From NCBI GenBank assembly GCA_037974335.1, contig CM075760.1:39481603-39545602 (forward strand): a stretch of DNA of 64,000 nt. The letters run 5' to 3'. The DNA is from Prionace glauca (lineage: Eukaryota > Chordata > Chondrichthyes > Carcharhiniformes > Carcharhinidae). Under the pieces are notes generated by a model. That model was not told the DNA's origin. It searched no databases and saw nothing but the letters and a program-made list of their open reading frames with translations. Shown here in pieces: positions 19,488 to 32,253 of this stretch. How positions within the stretch are numbered: the stretch's first letter is position 1; every line of letters begins with the position of its first letter. The position numbers were made by a program, and so were the translations under genes.

Positions 19488-20090
19488 TGCTCATCAAACA
19501 CTTCCAATCCAAATACAGGACACAGAGTAAAATTCATTCTGCTCCGTCCAGGGAATTTTTCATTGCAGATTTTTAGATTTATTTTAAGGAGAGAACAAAC
19601 AGAACTCAAATTGTTCAGCATCCCAGTGTGAACTCGTGTTTAATTCAACCAGGATCTCAGCTCCTCAGATTGCAACATGGAGATGAAGCTGTGAATAAAG
19701 TTGTGTCTCTCTCTGTCTCAGAGTTTGTGTATTCTGTCTCTCACTCACTTTGAAACTTATCTGAAGAATTAGATGTTGCTGAATCCCTCCTGTCTCTGAG
19801 CACACAGAACTAGGCAATCTCCCAGGCTCACAATCTAATGTCATTAACAAAGAACTGTCCCCTTTATTCCCCCATCCATTTCCTATCTCTGAATAGATCC
19901 CACACATTTCCAGAATGCAGGAAGCTCTCAATGGAAACTGCTTCCATTGATTCCCCAATACAATGGTTCACACTTGCCTGGAAACTACATCCCACTGACA
20001 TTCCCCAAAGCAGCCACAGAAAAGGGACGGGTTATTTTAAACATTGAACCTGAACTCATTGAGCTGATGTTTCACTGACTTGATAGAAAA
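19488..20090. other. Unique non-coding DNA
   Basis: AT-richer, non-repetitive sequence without a supported frame. It runs up to the first partial anchor at about 20,088, so it marks the proximal edge of the duplicated and expanded region. Confidence 0.45.
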
Positions 20091-20215
20091 GCGTTTCGGG
20101 CTCCCATGTGTCCCTGACTCTCCATCTCTGGGGTCATTTAGCATGGACAATCCCCCCAACCTTCACAACTTGGGACATTAAGGGGCAATTTCGGAATACA
20201 GAGACACAGATAGAG
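20088..20215 (+). repeat. Anchor copy, partial (3' part only)
   Basis: Starts at AAAAGCGTTTCGGGCTCCC and includes TCTCCATCTCTGGGGTCATTTAGC, CATGGACAATCCCCCC and ATTAAGGGGCAATTTCGG, then passes straight into the GA-type array. The same junction occurs at 24.3, 34.4, 40.0, 44.6 and 61.2 kb. The ACTTGGGACATTAAGGGGCAA part resembles a reversed SINE fragment. Confidence 0.85.
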
Positions 20216-21014
20216 AGAGATAGAGAGACACACACAGAGACAGACAGAGAGACAGACAGACAAACAGATACAGAGCGACACACACATACAGACAGAAAGA
20301 GAGACACACAGACATGGAAACAGAGAGACATGGAGAGAAATACAGAGAGGGACACACAGATACAGAGACACACCGATACAGAGACAGAGACAAACAGATA
20401 CAGAGAGAGAAAGAAAAATACAGAGAGGGACACATATATAAATAAACACACAGATACAGAGAGACACAGGTACAGAGTGACAAAGAGAGAGACAGACATA
20501 TAGAGACAGAGAGAGAGCCACACAACAGAGTGTGAGAGAGACACAGACACTGATACAGAGAGAGACAGACAGACAGATACACAGAGAGAGACAGATACAG
20601 AGAAAGACAGACAGAGAGAGAGGGAGAGAGACACACACAAATACAGGGACACACACACATACAAACAGATACAGAGAGAGAGACACACACACAGATACAC
20701 AGAGAGAGAGACAGACAGACATAAAAAGAGACACACACACAGACACACAGAGAAACAGATGCTGAGAGTGAGAGAGATACAGAGGGAGAGAGAGAGACAC
20801 ACACACAGATACAGAGTGAAAGGGGGAGACACAGATACAGACAGAGTGACACAGATAGATAGAGAGAGAGACACACAGAGAGTCGCAGAGAGAGACACAC
20901 AGACAGAGAGACACACCCAGAGACAGAGAGATACTCACCCAGAGAGAGAGAGAGAGAGTGAGACACAGAGTGAAAGAGAGAGACGCAGAGAGAGAGTGTC
21001 ACACATAGACAGAC

Positions 21015-21047
<33 letters not shown>

Positions 21048-21611
21048 CACACATACACACAGGTACAGAGAGACAGAGACATACAGATAGAGCGAGAGAC
21101 ACACAGATACAGAGACACACAGATACAGAGAGAGAGACACACACAGATACAAAGAGACAGAGACATACAGATAGAGCGAGACAGAGAGGCACACACACAG
21201 ATACAGAAACACACAGATGCAAAAAATCAGAGACACACACAGATACAAAGAGGCAGAGACACACAGATACAGACAGAGACACACAGATACAGACAGAGAC
21301 AAAGAGAAACACACAGAGATTCAGAGAGAGAGACACACACACACAGATGCAGAGAGAGATAGACACAGCAGATACAGAGAGAGAGACATACAGATAGAGT
21401 GAGAGAGACACACACAGATACAGAGGGACACACACACACACAGACACAGAGAGAGACACACACTCAGAGATGCAGAGAGAGAGAGAGAGACACACACACA
21501 CAGAGATACAGAGAGACACAGACACAGATACAGAGAGAGAGACAGATATAAAGAGGGAGACAGATGCAGAGAGAAAGAGAGATAGAGGCAGAGAGAGAGA
21601 GAGATATGCCA
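20216..21611. repeat. GA-type microsatellite array
   Basis: CAGATACAGAGAGAGACACACA units of variable length; purine-rich strand is +. The first 300 bases carry marker phrases also seen in the arrays after each later anchor (ACACACAGACATGGAAACAG, ACACATATATAAATAAACAC). Confidence 0.9.
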
Positions 21612-21722
21612 TAACCATAGATAAGGGTCATGGGTGGAGGGGGGACTGGTAATGTTAAAATGGCGGTGGGGGCTCGATGGGCCGAAGGGCCTGTTTCCCC
21701 GGGCTGTTTTTGTTCTTTGATA
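21612..21722 (+). repeat. Interspersed repeat end with LINE-like tail
   Basis: ATAAGGGTCATGGGTGGAGG, GTAATGTTAAAATGGCGGTG, GGCTCGATGGGCCGAAGGGCC, then TTGTTCTTTG. The same element, inverted, is at 59,149-59,255. It interrupts the array. Confidence 0.8.
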
Positions 21723-22404
21723 TAGAGAGAGACAAAAACAGATACAGAGAGAAACACACACAGATATAGAGAGGGAGAGAGAGACAGATACAGAGAGAGA
21801 TTCAGGGAGAGAGAGAGGGAGAGACACAGAAATACAGAGACACAGATACAGAGAGAGAGACACACACAGATACAGAGAGAGAGACACACACAGATACACA
21901 GAGAGAGAGACACACACAGATACAGAGACACACACACAGATACAGAGAGAGAGAGACACACACAGATACAGAGAGAGAGACACACACAGATACAGAGAGA
22001 GAGAGAGACACTCAGATACAGAGAGAGAGACACACACAGATATATATATAGAGAGAGAGAGACACAGATACAGAGAGAGAGACACACACAGATACACAGA
22101 GAGAGACACACACAGATACAGAGAGAGAGAGAGAGAGACACAGATACAGAGAGAGAGACACACACAGATACAGAGAGAAGGAGACACACACAGATACAGA
22201 GAGACACGCACACAGATAAGAGAGAGAGAGAGACACTCAGATACAGAGAGAGAGACACACACAGATACAGAGAGAGAGAGAGAGACACACAGATACAGAG
22301 AGAGAGAGACACACACAGATACAGAGAGAGAGAGAGACACTCAGATACAGAGAGAGACACACACTCAGATACAGAGAGAGACACACACAGATACAGAGAG
22401 AGAG
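21723..22404. repeat. GA-type microsatellite array
   Basis: Regular CAGATACAGAGAGAGAGACACACA units changing length in steps of two bases. Ends abruptly at GAGAGAGAGTGTGTG where the GT array starts. Confidence 0.9.
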
Positions 22405-23010
22405 TGTGTGTGTGTGTGTTTCTATGTGTGTGTTTCTCTCTTTACGTGTGTATTTCTCCGTGTGTGGTACGCTTCTCACTTTGTGTGTGTGTTTCTCTCT
22501 TTGTGTGTGTGTGTTTCTGTGTGCGTGTATGTTTCTCTTTTTGGGTGTGTGTGTTTCTCTCTTTGTGTGTGTGTGTTGCTCTGTGTGTGTGATTCTCACT
22601 TGTGTGTGTGTGTGTTTTTTCTCTCTTTGTGCGTGTATGTTTCTCTCTTTGTGCGTGTATGTTTCTCTCTTTGTGCATGTATGTTTCTCTCTTTGTGTGT
22701 GTGTGTTGCTCTGTCTGTGTGATTCTCTCTTGTGTGTGTGTGTTTTTTCTCTCTTTGTGCGTATATGTTTCTCTCTTTGGGTGTGTGTGTTTCTCTCTTT
22801 TTCTGTGTTTGTATTTCCTTGTGTGTGTGTTGCTCTGTGTGTGTCTTTCTGTCTTTGTGCGTGTGTGTGTGTTTCTCTCTTTGTGTGTATCTGTGTTTCT
22901 CTCTTTGTATGTGTCTGTGAGTGTCTGTGTGTGTGTTTCTCTCTTTGTGTGTGTATGTGTGTGTTTCTCTCTTTCTGTGTGTGTATTTCTCTCTTTGTGT
23001 GTGTGTGTGC
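22405..23010. repeat. GT array (inverted CA-type)
   Basis: GTGTGTGTTTCTCTCTTTGTGTGTG is the reverse complement of the CA-type unit found on + at 25.6-27.2 kb and elsewhere. It contains the marker TTTTTCTGTGTTTGTATTTCCTTG shared with the arrays before the anchors at 33.9 and 43.6 kb. Confidence 0.9.
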
Positions 23011-23331
23011 GCGAAGGGCTAGATGGCCTACTCCTGCTCCTATTTATTATGTTCTTGTGTACACAGCTCCAGGGACCTGGGTTCGATTCCCAGCTTGGGT
23101 CACTGTCTGTGTGGAGTCTGTATGTTCTCCCCATGTCTGGGTGGGTTTCCTCCGGGTGTTCCGGTTTCCTCCCACAATCTGAAAGATGTGCTGGTTAGGG
23201 TGTATTGACTGTGCTAAATTCTCCCTCAGTGTAACCCGAACAGGCGCCGGAGTGTGGGGACTGTGGGATTTTCACAGTAACTTTATTCCAGTGTTAATGT
23301 GAACCGACTTGTGACACTAATAAATAAACTT
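23011..23331 (+). repeat. LINE tail joined to 5'-truncated SINE (anchor start, copy 1)
   Basis: 23,011-23,057 is the end of the TTCTTATG-tailed LINE (GCTAGATGGCCTACTCCTGC). It is joined directly to a SINE lacking its A box: ACACAGCTCCAGGGACCTGG, B box GGGTTCGATTCCC, body, and 3' end CAGTGTTAATGTGAACC..GACACTAATAAATAAAC. The identical junction recurs at 33,871, 43,622 and 60,233, so one event was later duplicated. Confidence 0.88.
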
Positions 23332-23918
23332 TATAGAAAAGAAACTTTCTATCTTTGATAGAGAGGTTCAGGTGATTCCATTCCATATCTTCCTGCTTTG
23401 GGGAAATGGGAATTATCTTTACATTTACAAGGATATGCGGAGGGAGATGTTTGAATGGAGATTCAGCTTTTTGGGTGATTAAAGTGTCAATTTGTTTCCA
23501 GAAGCTGTTTACAGGGATTGTCCCGAGAGATTGAATTATTTCAGTCATGTCTACGTCTCCAATACTTCAGACAGAGGAAGGAAGCAATATACAAAAGGAA
23601 AGATTGGGGGAATCACTACATTGAAGGTGTGAGGTCTCATCACTCTCTATCTGCTTTGATGTTGTAATCTTTACATTTTTAAACACTGAAACCTCTTGCC
23701 CTTGTTGGGAATCTCACTGCGGTTTGAGAAAAGCAAACACTGATCCCACACTAAACCCTCCCCCCCCAACACAGGACTGAGCAGAGAGTGTGAAATGGAA
23801 CTGATGTCAGAGTGGGTTATTTTTATAGATGGATAAGAAACATTCCTCCATTTTCAAACCTTTCTCCTGTTTCTGTAGCGTTTCGGGCTCCCCTGTGTCC
23901 CTGTCTCTCCATCTCTTT
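23332..23918 (+). repeat. Anchor copy 1, unique part
   Basis: Non-repetitive 0.6 kb beginning GAAACTTTCTATCTTTGATAG, with CATATCTTCCTGCTTTGGGG, GTTTACAGGGATTGTCCCGAG, a C run near 23,760 and TTTCTGTAGCGTTTCGGGC. The minus strand keeps an 84-codon open frame that is also open at 34.2 and 43.9 kb; with copies this similar that is not evidence of coding. Confidence 0.8.
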
Positions 23919-24271
23919 CATAGAACCATTCATAGAACCCTACAGTACAGAAACAGGCCCTTCGGCCCATCGAGTCTGCACCGAACACAATCCCACCCAG
24001 ACCCTATCCCCATATCCTGACACATTTACCTGCTAATCCCTCTAACCTACATATCCCAGGACACTAAGGGGCAATTTTAGCATAGCCAATGAACCTAACC
24101 CGCACATCTTTGGACTGTGGGAGGAAACCGGAGCACCCGGAGAAAACCCACGCAGACACGAGGAGAATGTGCAAACTCCACACAGGCAGTGACCCGAGCC
24201 GGGAATCGAACCCAGGACCCTGGAGCTGTGAAGCAGCAGTGCTAACCACTGTGCTACCGTGCTGCCCCACG
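23919..24271 (-). repeat. Full-length SINE inserted in anchor copy 1
   Basis: Minus-strand SINE of about 350 bp: head complement GCTAACCACTGTGCTACCG, B box complement GGGAATCGAACCC, body, and a LINE-type tail (reverse of GGGCCGAAGGGCCTGTTTCTG, then two TTCTATG-like units). It splits TCTCCATCTCT from GGGGCAACTTAGC, which are contiguous in the other anchor copies, so it inserted after the duplication. Confidence 0.9.
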
Positions 24272-25585
24272 GGGCAACTTAGCATGGACAATCCCCCCAA
24301 CCTTCACAACTTGGGAAATTCAGGGGCAATTTCGGAATACAGACACACACAGATACAGAGAGAGAGAGAGACACACACTGATACAGAGAGAGACAGATAC
24401 AGAGAGAGAGAGACAGATACAGAGAGAGAGAGAGACAGAGAGACACACAGATACGGAGAGAGAGAGACAGAGAGACACACAGATACGGAGAGAGAGAGAC
24501 AGAGAGACACAAAGATACAGAGAGAGAGAGAGACAGAGAGACACACAGATACAGAGAGAGAGTGACAAAGATACAGATAGAGAGAGACACAGATACAGAA
24601 TGACACACATATACAGACAGCAAGAGAGAAACACAGGGAGAAATACAGTGACAGACACACAGATGTGGAAGCAGAGAGACACAGAGAGAAATACAGAGAG
24701 AGACACACAGATACAGAGAAAATACAGTGAGGGACACATATATAAAGAAACACACAGATACAGAGTGACAAAGACAGAGACACACACAGAGACAGAGAGA
24801 GACGCACAACAGAATGTGAGAGAGACACAGACACTGATAGAGTGACAGACAGACAGATACAGAGAGAGAGTGAGAGAGACAGATATAGAGAAAGACAGAG
24901 AGGGAGAGAGACACACACAGGTACAGAGAGAGAGACACACACACAGATAGAGACACACACAGACACAGAGAGAGAGAGACAGAGATGCTGAGAGTGAGAC
25001 TGATACAGAGAGACACAGATAGAGAGAGAGACAGACAGACAGACAGATAGAGAGACATAGATACAGAGAGAGAAACAGATAAACAGAGAGACAGAGAGAG
25101 AGCGACACACACACCCAGAGACAGAGAGATACCCACCCAGAGAGAGAGAAAGAGACAGAGTGAGACACAGAGAGTGAAAGAGAGAGATGCAGAGAGAGAG
25201 TGTCACACATAGAGAGACAGAGAGAGGGAGACAGAGAGAGAGAGACAGAGAGAGAGAGAGAGACAGAGAGAAAGAGAGAGACACACACAGATGCAGAGAG
25301 ATGGAGACATACAGATAGAGTGAGAGACACACAGATACATAGATAGAGACAGATACAGATACAGAGAGACACACACAGATACAGTGAGGCACAGTGAGAG
25401 AGAGAGACAAACACACACACAGATACAGAGAAATACACACAGAGATGCAGAGAGAGAGAGACACACACACAGATACAGAGAGAGAGACACACACACAGAT
25501 ACAGAGAGAGAGACACACACACAGATACAGAGACACACAGAGAGAAGCAGAATGAGAGACAGAGAGAGAGACACACACATACACA
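24272..25585. repeat. Anchor end and GA-type array
   Basis: The last 70 bases of the anchor (GGGGCAACTTAGCATGGACAATC to ATTTCGGAATACAG) lead into CAGATACAGAGAGAG sequence. The variant GGGGCAACTT is shared only with the 61.1 kb copy; other copies have GGGGTCATTT. Confidence 0.88.
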
Positions 25586-27212
25586 CACAGACACACACAC
25601 ACAAAGAGAAAAACACACATACAAACAAAGAGAGCAGCACACACACACAAAGAGAGAAACACACACAAAGATAGAAACATACACATAAAAAGTAAAAATT
25701 ACAAACGCACAAAAAGAGAGAAAAACACACACTCTCAGAAACACACAGAGAGAAACACACACACACAGAAACACACACACACACACAGAAACACACACAC
25801 ACACACAGAGAAACACACACACACAGAAACACACACACACACAGAGAAACACACACACACAAACACACACACACAGAAACACAGAGAGAAACACACACAG
25901 AAACACACACACATACAGAAACATACACACACAGAAACACACAGAGAGAAACACACACACACAGAAACACACACACAGAGAAACACACACACACACAAAG
26001 AGAAAAAAACCACAAACACACAAAAAGAGAGAAAAACACACACACAGAGAAACACACACACACACACACACAGAAACACAGATGCACAAAGACAGAAACA
26101 CACACACAAAGTGGGAAACACACACACACACTGAGATACACACGCACACACAGAGAAACAAATGCACACACATACACACACGAGAAACACACCCACACAG
26201 AAACTCATACACACAAAGAGAGAAAAACACACACACAAAGAGGAACACACTCACACACACACAGAAACACTCACACACACACAGAAACACTCACACACAA
26301 AGAGGAAGAAACACTCACACACACACAGAAACACTCACACACAAAGAGGGAAACACAGATACACAGAGAGAGAAACACACAAGCACATAGAGAAAAAAAA
26401 CAAAAACACAAAGAGAGAAACACACAAAGACAAATACACACACAGAAACACACACACAGAAACACACACACAAAGAGAAAGAAACACACAAAGAGAAAAA
26501 CACACGCACACAGAAAGAAAGAAACAAACACACGCACAAAGAGACACACACGTACACACAGAAACGCATATACATAAACACACACACAAAGAGAGAGAAA
26601 CACACAAAGAGAGAAACAACACACACACAAAGAGAAAAACACACACACACAAACACACACACACAAAGAGAGAAACACACACACACACACACACACACAG
26701 AAACACCCAAGCACATAAAGAGAAAAAAGCACACACAGAGAGAAACGCACACACACACAGAGAAGCACAAACACACTAAAAGGGAAAAAGAAACACACAC
26801 ATACACACAAACAGAGAAACACACACAGAGAGAAACACACACACACAGAAACACACACACATAAAGAGAGAAACACACACACAGAAACACACACACAGAG
26901 AAACACACACACACAGAAACACACACACATAAAGGGAGAAACACACACAGAGAAACACACACACAGAAACACACACACAGAGAAACATACACAGAGAAAC
27001 ACACACACAGAGAAACACACACACACAGAAACACACACAGAGAAACACACAGACAGAGAAACACACACAGAGAAACACACACACAGAGAAACACACACAG
27101 TCACAAAGAGAGAAATACACAGACACCCAAAGAGAAAAACACACAAACAGAAAAAGAGAAACACACACACAAAGCGAGAACACACACAGAGCGAGAAACA
27201 CACACATACACA
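25586..27212. repeat. CA-type microsatellite array
   Basis: ACACACACAAAGAGAGAAACACACAC units on +, loosely periodic (16-26 bp). This is the same unit whose reverse complement forms the GT arrays. Confidence 0.9.
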
Positions 27213-27780
27213 GAGCAACTTTATAAGACCCTTGTCAGGCTTCATTTAGAGTATTGTGCGCAGTTCTGGTTGCCTCACTATAGGAAAGATGTAGAAGCTA
27301 TTGAGAGGGTACAGAGGAGATTTACAAGGATGTTGCCTGGACTGGGAGGCATGCCTTATGAAGTTAGGTTGAGGGAGCTGGGACTCTTTTCCCTGGAGAG
27401 ACGAAGGTTGAGAGGTGATCTGATAGTTTACCAAATGTTGAGAGGAATAGATAGGGTGGACTCTCAGAGGCTATTTCCCCAGGTTGAAATGGTCGCTACG
27501 AGAGGACACAGATTTAAGGTGCGGGGAGGAAAGTACAGAAGTGATGTTAGGGGTACGTTTTTCACTCAGAGGGTGGTGAGTGAATGGAATCGGCTGCCGT
27601 CAGTGGTGGTGGAGGTGAACTCGCTGGGGTCTTTTAAGAGACGTCTGGATGAGTATATGGGGTTTTATGGGATTGGGGGTTATAGATAGGTCTGTAGGTT
27701 GGTAGGTGTGGATGTGATCGGCGCAACTTGTGGGCCGAAGGGCCTGTTTGTGCTGTAGTGTTCTATGTTCTATGTTCTAA
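27213..27780 (+). mobile_element. LINE 3' end (TTCTATG-tailed subfamily)
   Basis: Frame 27,270-27,689 reads HYRKDVEAIERVQRRFTRML, LRELGLFSLERRRLRGDLI, RGTFFTQRVVSEWNRLPS, then a 3' UTR with GATCGGCGCAACTTGTGGGC and TTCTATGTTCTATGTTCTA. About 140 C-terminal codons remain. The copy at 62.9 kb has the same truncation point and the same array sequence on its left, so the two are duplicates and not separate insertions. Confidence 0.9.
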
Positions 27781-27905
27781 CACACACGCACAGAGCAACA
27801 CACACACACAGAGAAACACACACACACACACAAAGAGAGAAACACACAAAGCGAGAAACACACACACACAAAGCGAGAAACACACACACACACAGAAACA
27901 GAGAG
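27781..27905. repeat. CA-type microsatellite
   Basis: Begins ACACACACGCACAGAGCAAC, the same phrase that follows the LINE copies at 31,135 and 63,475. Confidence 0.85.
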
Positions 27906-30778
27906 AGACACACACAGATATAGAGAGGGAGGGAGAGAGACAGATACAGAGAGAGAGAGACAGATACAGAGAGAGATAGAGACACATGGGGAGAGATAGA
28001 GGGAGAGTCAGACAAACAGAAATACAGAGACACAGATACAGAGAGAGAGAGACACACAGATACAGAGAGAGAGAGAGAGACAGATACAGAGAGAGAGACA
28101 CACACAGATACAGAGAGAGAGAGACACACACAGATATATATAGAGAGAGAGAGACACAGATACAGAGAGAGAGAGAGACAGAGACAGAGAGAGATAGAGA
28201 CACACAGATACAGAGAGAGTGAGACACAGATACAGAGAGAGAGAGAGAGACACAGATAGAGAGAGAGGGAGTCACACAGATACAGAGAGAGAGAGACACA
28301 CACAGATACAGAGAGAGAGGGAGACACAGGGGGAGAGAGAGAGGGAGAGTCAGACAAACAGAAATACAGAGACACAGATACAGAGAGAGACACAGACAGA
28401 TATATAGAGAGAGAGACACACACAGATACAGACATAGAGAGAGACAGAGACAGAGAGAGATAGAGACACACAGACACAGAGAGAGAGAGACACAGATACA
28501 GAGAGAGAGAGACACACACAGATACAGAGAGAGAGACACACAGATACAGAGAGAGAGAGAGACACAGATACAGAGAGAGAGACACACAGATAGAGAGAGA
28601 GACACACAGATATATATAGAGAGAGACAGATACAGAGAGAGAGACACACACAGATACAGAGAGAGAGAGAGACACACACAGATACAGAGAGAGAGAAAGA
28701 CACACAGATACAGAGAGAGAAACACACACAGATACAGAGAGAGAGAGACACACACAGATACAGAGAGAGAGACACACACAGATACAGAGAGAGAGAGAGA
28801 CACTCAGATACAGAGAGAGAGACACACACAGATACACAGAGAGAGAGAGAGACACACAGATACAGAGAGAGAGACACACACAGATACAGAGAGAGAGACT
28901 CACACAGATACAGAGAGAGAGACAGACACAGATACAGAGAGAGAGAGAGAGACACAGATACAGAGAGAGAGACACACACAGATACAGAGAGAGAGAGACA
29001 CACACAGATACAGAGAGAGAGACACACACAGATACAGACAGAGAGACACACACAGATACAGAGAGAGAGAGACACACAGATACAGAGAGAGAGATACACA
29101 GATACAGAGAGAGAGACACACACAGATACAGAGAGAGAGAGAGACACTCAGATACAGAGAGAGAGAGAGACACACACAGATACAGAGAGAGAGACACACA
29201 CAGATACAGAGAGAGAGACACACACACACAGATACAGAGAGAGACACACACACAGATACAGAGAGAGAGAGACACACACAGATACAGAGAGAGAGACAGA
29301 CACAGATACAGAGAGAGAGAGAGACACACAGATACAGAGAGAGAGACACACACAGATACAGAGAGAGAGAGACACACACAGATACAGAGAGAGAGACACA
29401 CACAGATACACAGAGAGAGAGAGAGACACACAGATACAGAGAGAGAGACACACACAGATACAGAGAGAGAGACTCACACAGATACAGAGAGAGAGACAGA
29501 CACAGATACAGAGAGAGAGAGAGAGACACAGATACAGAGAGAGAGACACACACAGATACAGAGAGAGAGAGACACACACAGATACAGAGAGAGAGACACA
29601 CACAGATACAGACAGAGAGACACACACAGATACAGAGAGAGAGACACACACAGATACAGAGAGAGAGATACACAGATACAGAGAGAGAGACACACACAGA
29701 TACAGAGAGAGAGAGAGACACTCAGATACAGAGAGAGAGAGAGACACACACAGATACAGAGAGAGAGACACACACAGATACAGAGAGAGAGACACACACA
29801 CACAGATACAGAGAGAGACACACACAGATACAGAGAGAGAGAGACACACACAGATACACAGAGAGAGACAGACACAGATACAGAGAGAGAGAGAGACACA
29901 CAGATACAGAGAGAGAGACACACACAGATACAGAGAGAGAGAGACACACACAGATACAGAGAGAGAGACACACACAGATACAGACAGAGAGACACACACA
30001 GATACAGAGAGAGAGACACACACAGATACAGTGAGAGAGACACACAGATACAGAGAGAGAGACACACACAGATACAGAGAGAGAGAGAGACACTCAGATA
30101 CAGAGAGAGAGACACACACAGATACAGAGAGAGAGACACACACAGATACAGAGAGAGAGACACACACACAGATACAGAGAGAGACACACACACAGATACA
30201 GAGAGAGAGAGACACACACAGATACAGAGAGAGAGACACACACAGATACAGAGAGAGAGAGAGACACTCAGATACACAGAGAGAGAGAGACACACAGATA
30301 CAGAGAGAGAGACACACACAGATACAGAGAGAGACACACACAGATACAGAGAGAGACACGCACACGGATACAGAGAGAGAGAGACGCACACAGATACAGA
30401 GAGAGAGTGAGAGAGACAGATACAGAGAAAGACAGAGAGAGAGCGAGACACACACAGATTCAGAGATAGAGACACACACAGAAAGAGACACATAGACACA
30501 CAGAGAGAGAGAGAGACAGAGGTGCTGAGAGTGAGACAGATACAGAGAGACACAGATAGAGAGAGGGACAGACAGACAGACAGATAGAGAGACACAGATA
30601 CAGAGAGAGAAACAGATAAACAGAGAGACAGAGAGAGAGAGACACACACACCCAGAGACAGAGAGATACCCACCCAGAGAGAGAGAAAGAGACAGAGTGA
30701 GACACAGAGAGTGAAAGAGAGAGATGCAGAGAGAGAGTGTCACACATAGAGAGACAGAGAGAGGGAGACAGAGAGAGA

Positions 30779-30822
<44 letters not shown>

Positions 30823-30886
30823 CACACACAGATGCAGAGAGATGGAGACATACAGATAGAGTGAGAGACACACAGATACATAGAAA
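27906..30886. repeat. GA-type microsatellite array with internal duplications
   Basis: CAGATACAGAGAGAGAGACACACA units throughout. A block of about 575 bp is repeated in tandem (translated frames ending at 29,147 and 29,721 match over most of their length). The last 380 bases match 24.96-25.34 kb, up to the LINE junction. Confidence 0.85.
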
Positions 30887-31136
30887 GTACAGAAGTGATG
30901 TTAGGGGTAAGTTTTTCACTCAGAGGGTGGTGAGTGAATGGAATCGGCTGCCGTCAGTGGTGGTGGAGACGAACTCACTGGGGTCTTATAAAAGACTTCT
31001 GGATGAGTATATGGGGTTTAATGAGATTGAGGATTATAGATAGGTCTGTAGGTTGGTAGGTGTTGATGTGATCAGCGCAACTCGTGGACCGAAGGGCCTG
31101 TTTGTGCTGTAGTGTTCTATGTTCTATGTTCTAACA
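30887..31136 (+). mobile_element. LINE 3' end, shorter copy
   Basis: Starts within the C-terminal frame (GAAAGTACAGAAGTGATG) and ends with the same TTCTATG tail as 27,213-27,780. Its left flank is the GA array phrase found at 25,300-25,340, its right flank the CA phrase found at 27,781. It looks like a duplicate of that region joined after an internal deletion. Confidence 0.88.
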
Positions 31137-31952
31137 CACACGCACAGAGCAACACACATGCACACACACACACAGAAACACACACAGTCACAAAGAGAGA
31201 AACACACGCACACACAAAGAGAGAAACACACACACAAAGAGAGAAACACAAACACACACACTCACACACACGCAAAGAGAGAAACACACGTACACGCAAA
31301 GAGAAAAACACAGTAACACAAAAAGGGAAACACACACACAAAGCGAGAAACACACACACGCACAGAGCAACACAGAAACACAGTCACAAAGAGAGAAACA
31401 CACACACACACAAAGTGAGAAACACACACACACACACAAAGCGAGAAACACACACACACACAAAGCGAGAAATACACACTCACACAAAGCGAGAAACACA
31501 CACACACAAAGCGAGAAACACACACACACACAAAGCGAGAAACACACACACGCACAGAGCAACACACACACACAGAGCAACACAGTCACAAAGAGAGAAA
31601 CACACACACACACAAAGCGAGAAACACACACACGCACAAAGCAACACACACGCACAGAGCAACACACACACAGAGCAACACAGTCACAAAGAGAGAAACA
31701 CACACACACAAAGACAGCAACACACACACAAAAGAGAGAAACACACAGACGCCCAAAGAGAAACACACACACACACAAAGTGAGAAACACACACACAAAG
31801 AGAGAAACACACACACACAAAGCGAGAAACACACACACACACAAAGTGAGAAACACACACACAAAGAGAGAAACACACACACACAAAGCGAGAAACACAC
31901 ACACACACAAAGAGAGAAACACAGGTACACAAAGAGAGAAACACACACACAT
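31137..31952. repeat. CA-type array with AAAGCGAGAAA variants
   Basis: CACACACACAAAGCGAGAAACACAC and CACGCACAGAGCAACAC units on +. Confidence 0.88.
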
Positions 31953-32253
31953 GGAAACAGGCCCTTCAGCCCCACTTGCCCATGCTGCCCCTTTTTTAAC
32001 TCCTAAGCTAATCCCAATGGCCCACATTTGGCCCATATCCCTCTGTACCCATCGCACCCATGGAACTGTCTCAATATTTTTTAGAAGACAAGATTGTATC
32101 CCTCTCTTCTATTACCTCTGGCAGCTTGTTCCAGACACTCACCACCCTCTGTGTGGAAAAAATTGCCCCTCTGGACACTTTTGTATCTCTCCCCTCTCAC
32201 CTTAAACCTATCCCCTCTAGTTTTAGACCCCCTACCTTTGGGACAAGATATTC
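31953..32253 (-). mobile_element. LINE 3' end, minus strand
   Basis: The + strand reads GAAACAGGCCCTTCAGCCCC (reverse tail), CAGCTTGTTCCAGACACTCACC, CTCTCACCTTAAACCTATCC and CTACCTTTGGGACAAGATATTC. On the minus strand this corresponds to a C-terminus with [20 protein letters not shown]-like sequence (read more clearly in the 39.6 kb copy). A third LINE subfamily. Confidence 0.75.

Noticed and set aside
23058-23110. Possible tRNA gene from the B box at 23.09 kb
   Set aside because: Only the SINE head remnant is present; no A box, acceptor stem or anticodon arm can be drawn.
23294-23548. 84-codon minus-strand frame conserved in three anchor copies
   Set aside because: The copies are recent duplicates with few differences, so shared openness is inherited. 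No ATG in good context in all copies, no domain, and copy 5 lacks a start.
24089-24565. 158-codon + frame
   Set aside because: It starts in an antisense SINE and runs into GA microsatellite.
25735-26250. Clusters of direct repeats resembling a CRISPR-like array
   Set aside because: Repeat and spacer cannot be separated; the whole is CA microsatellite with variable period in a vertebrate genome.
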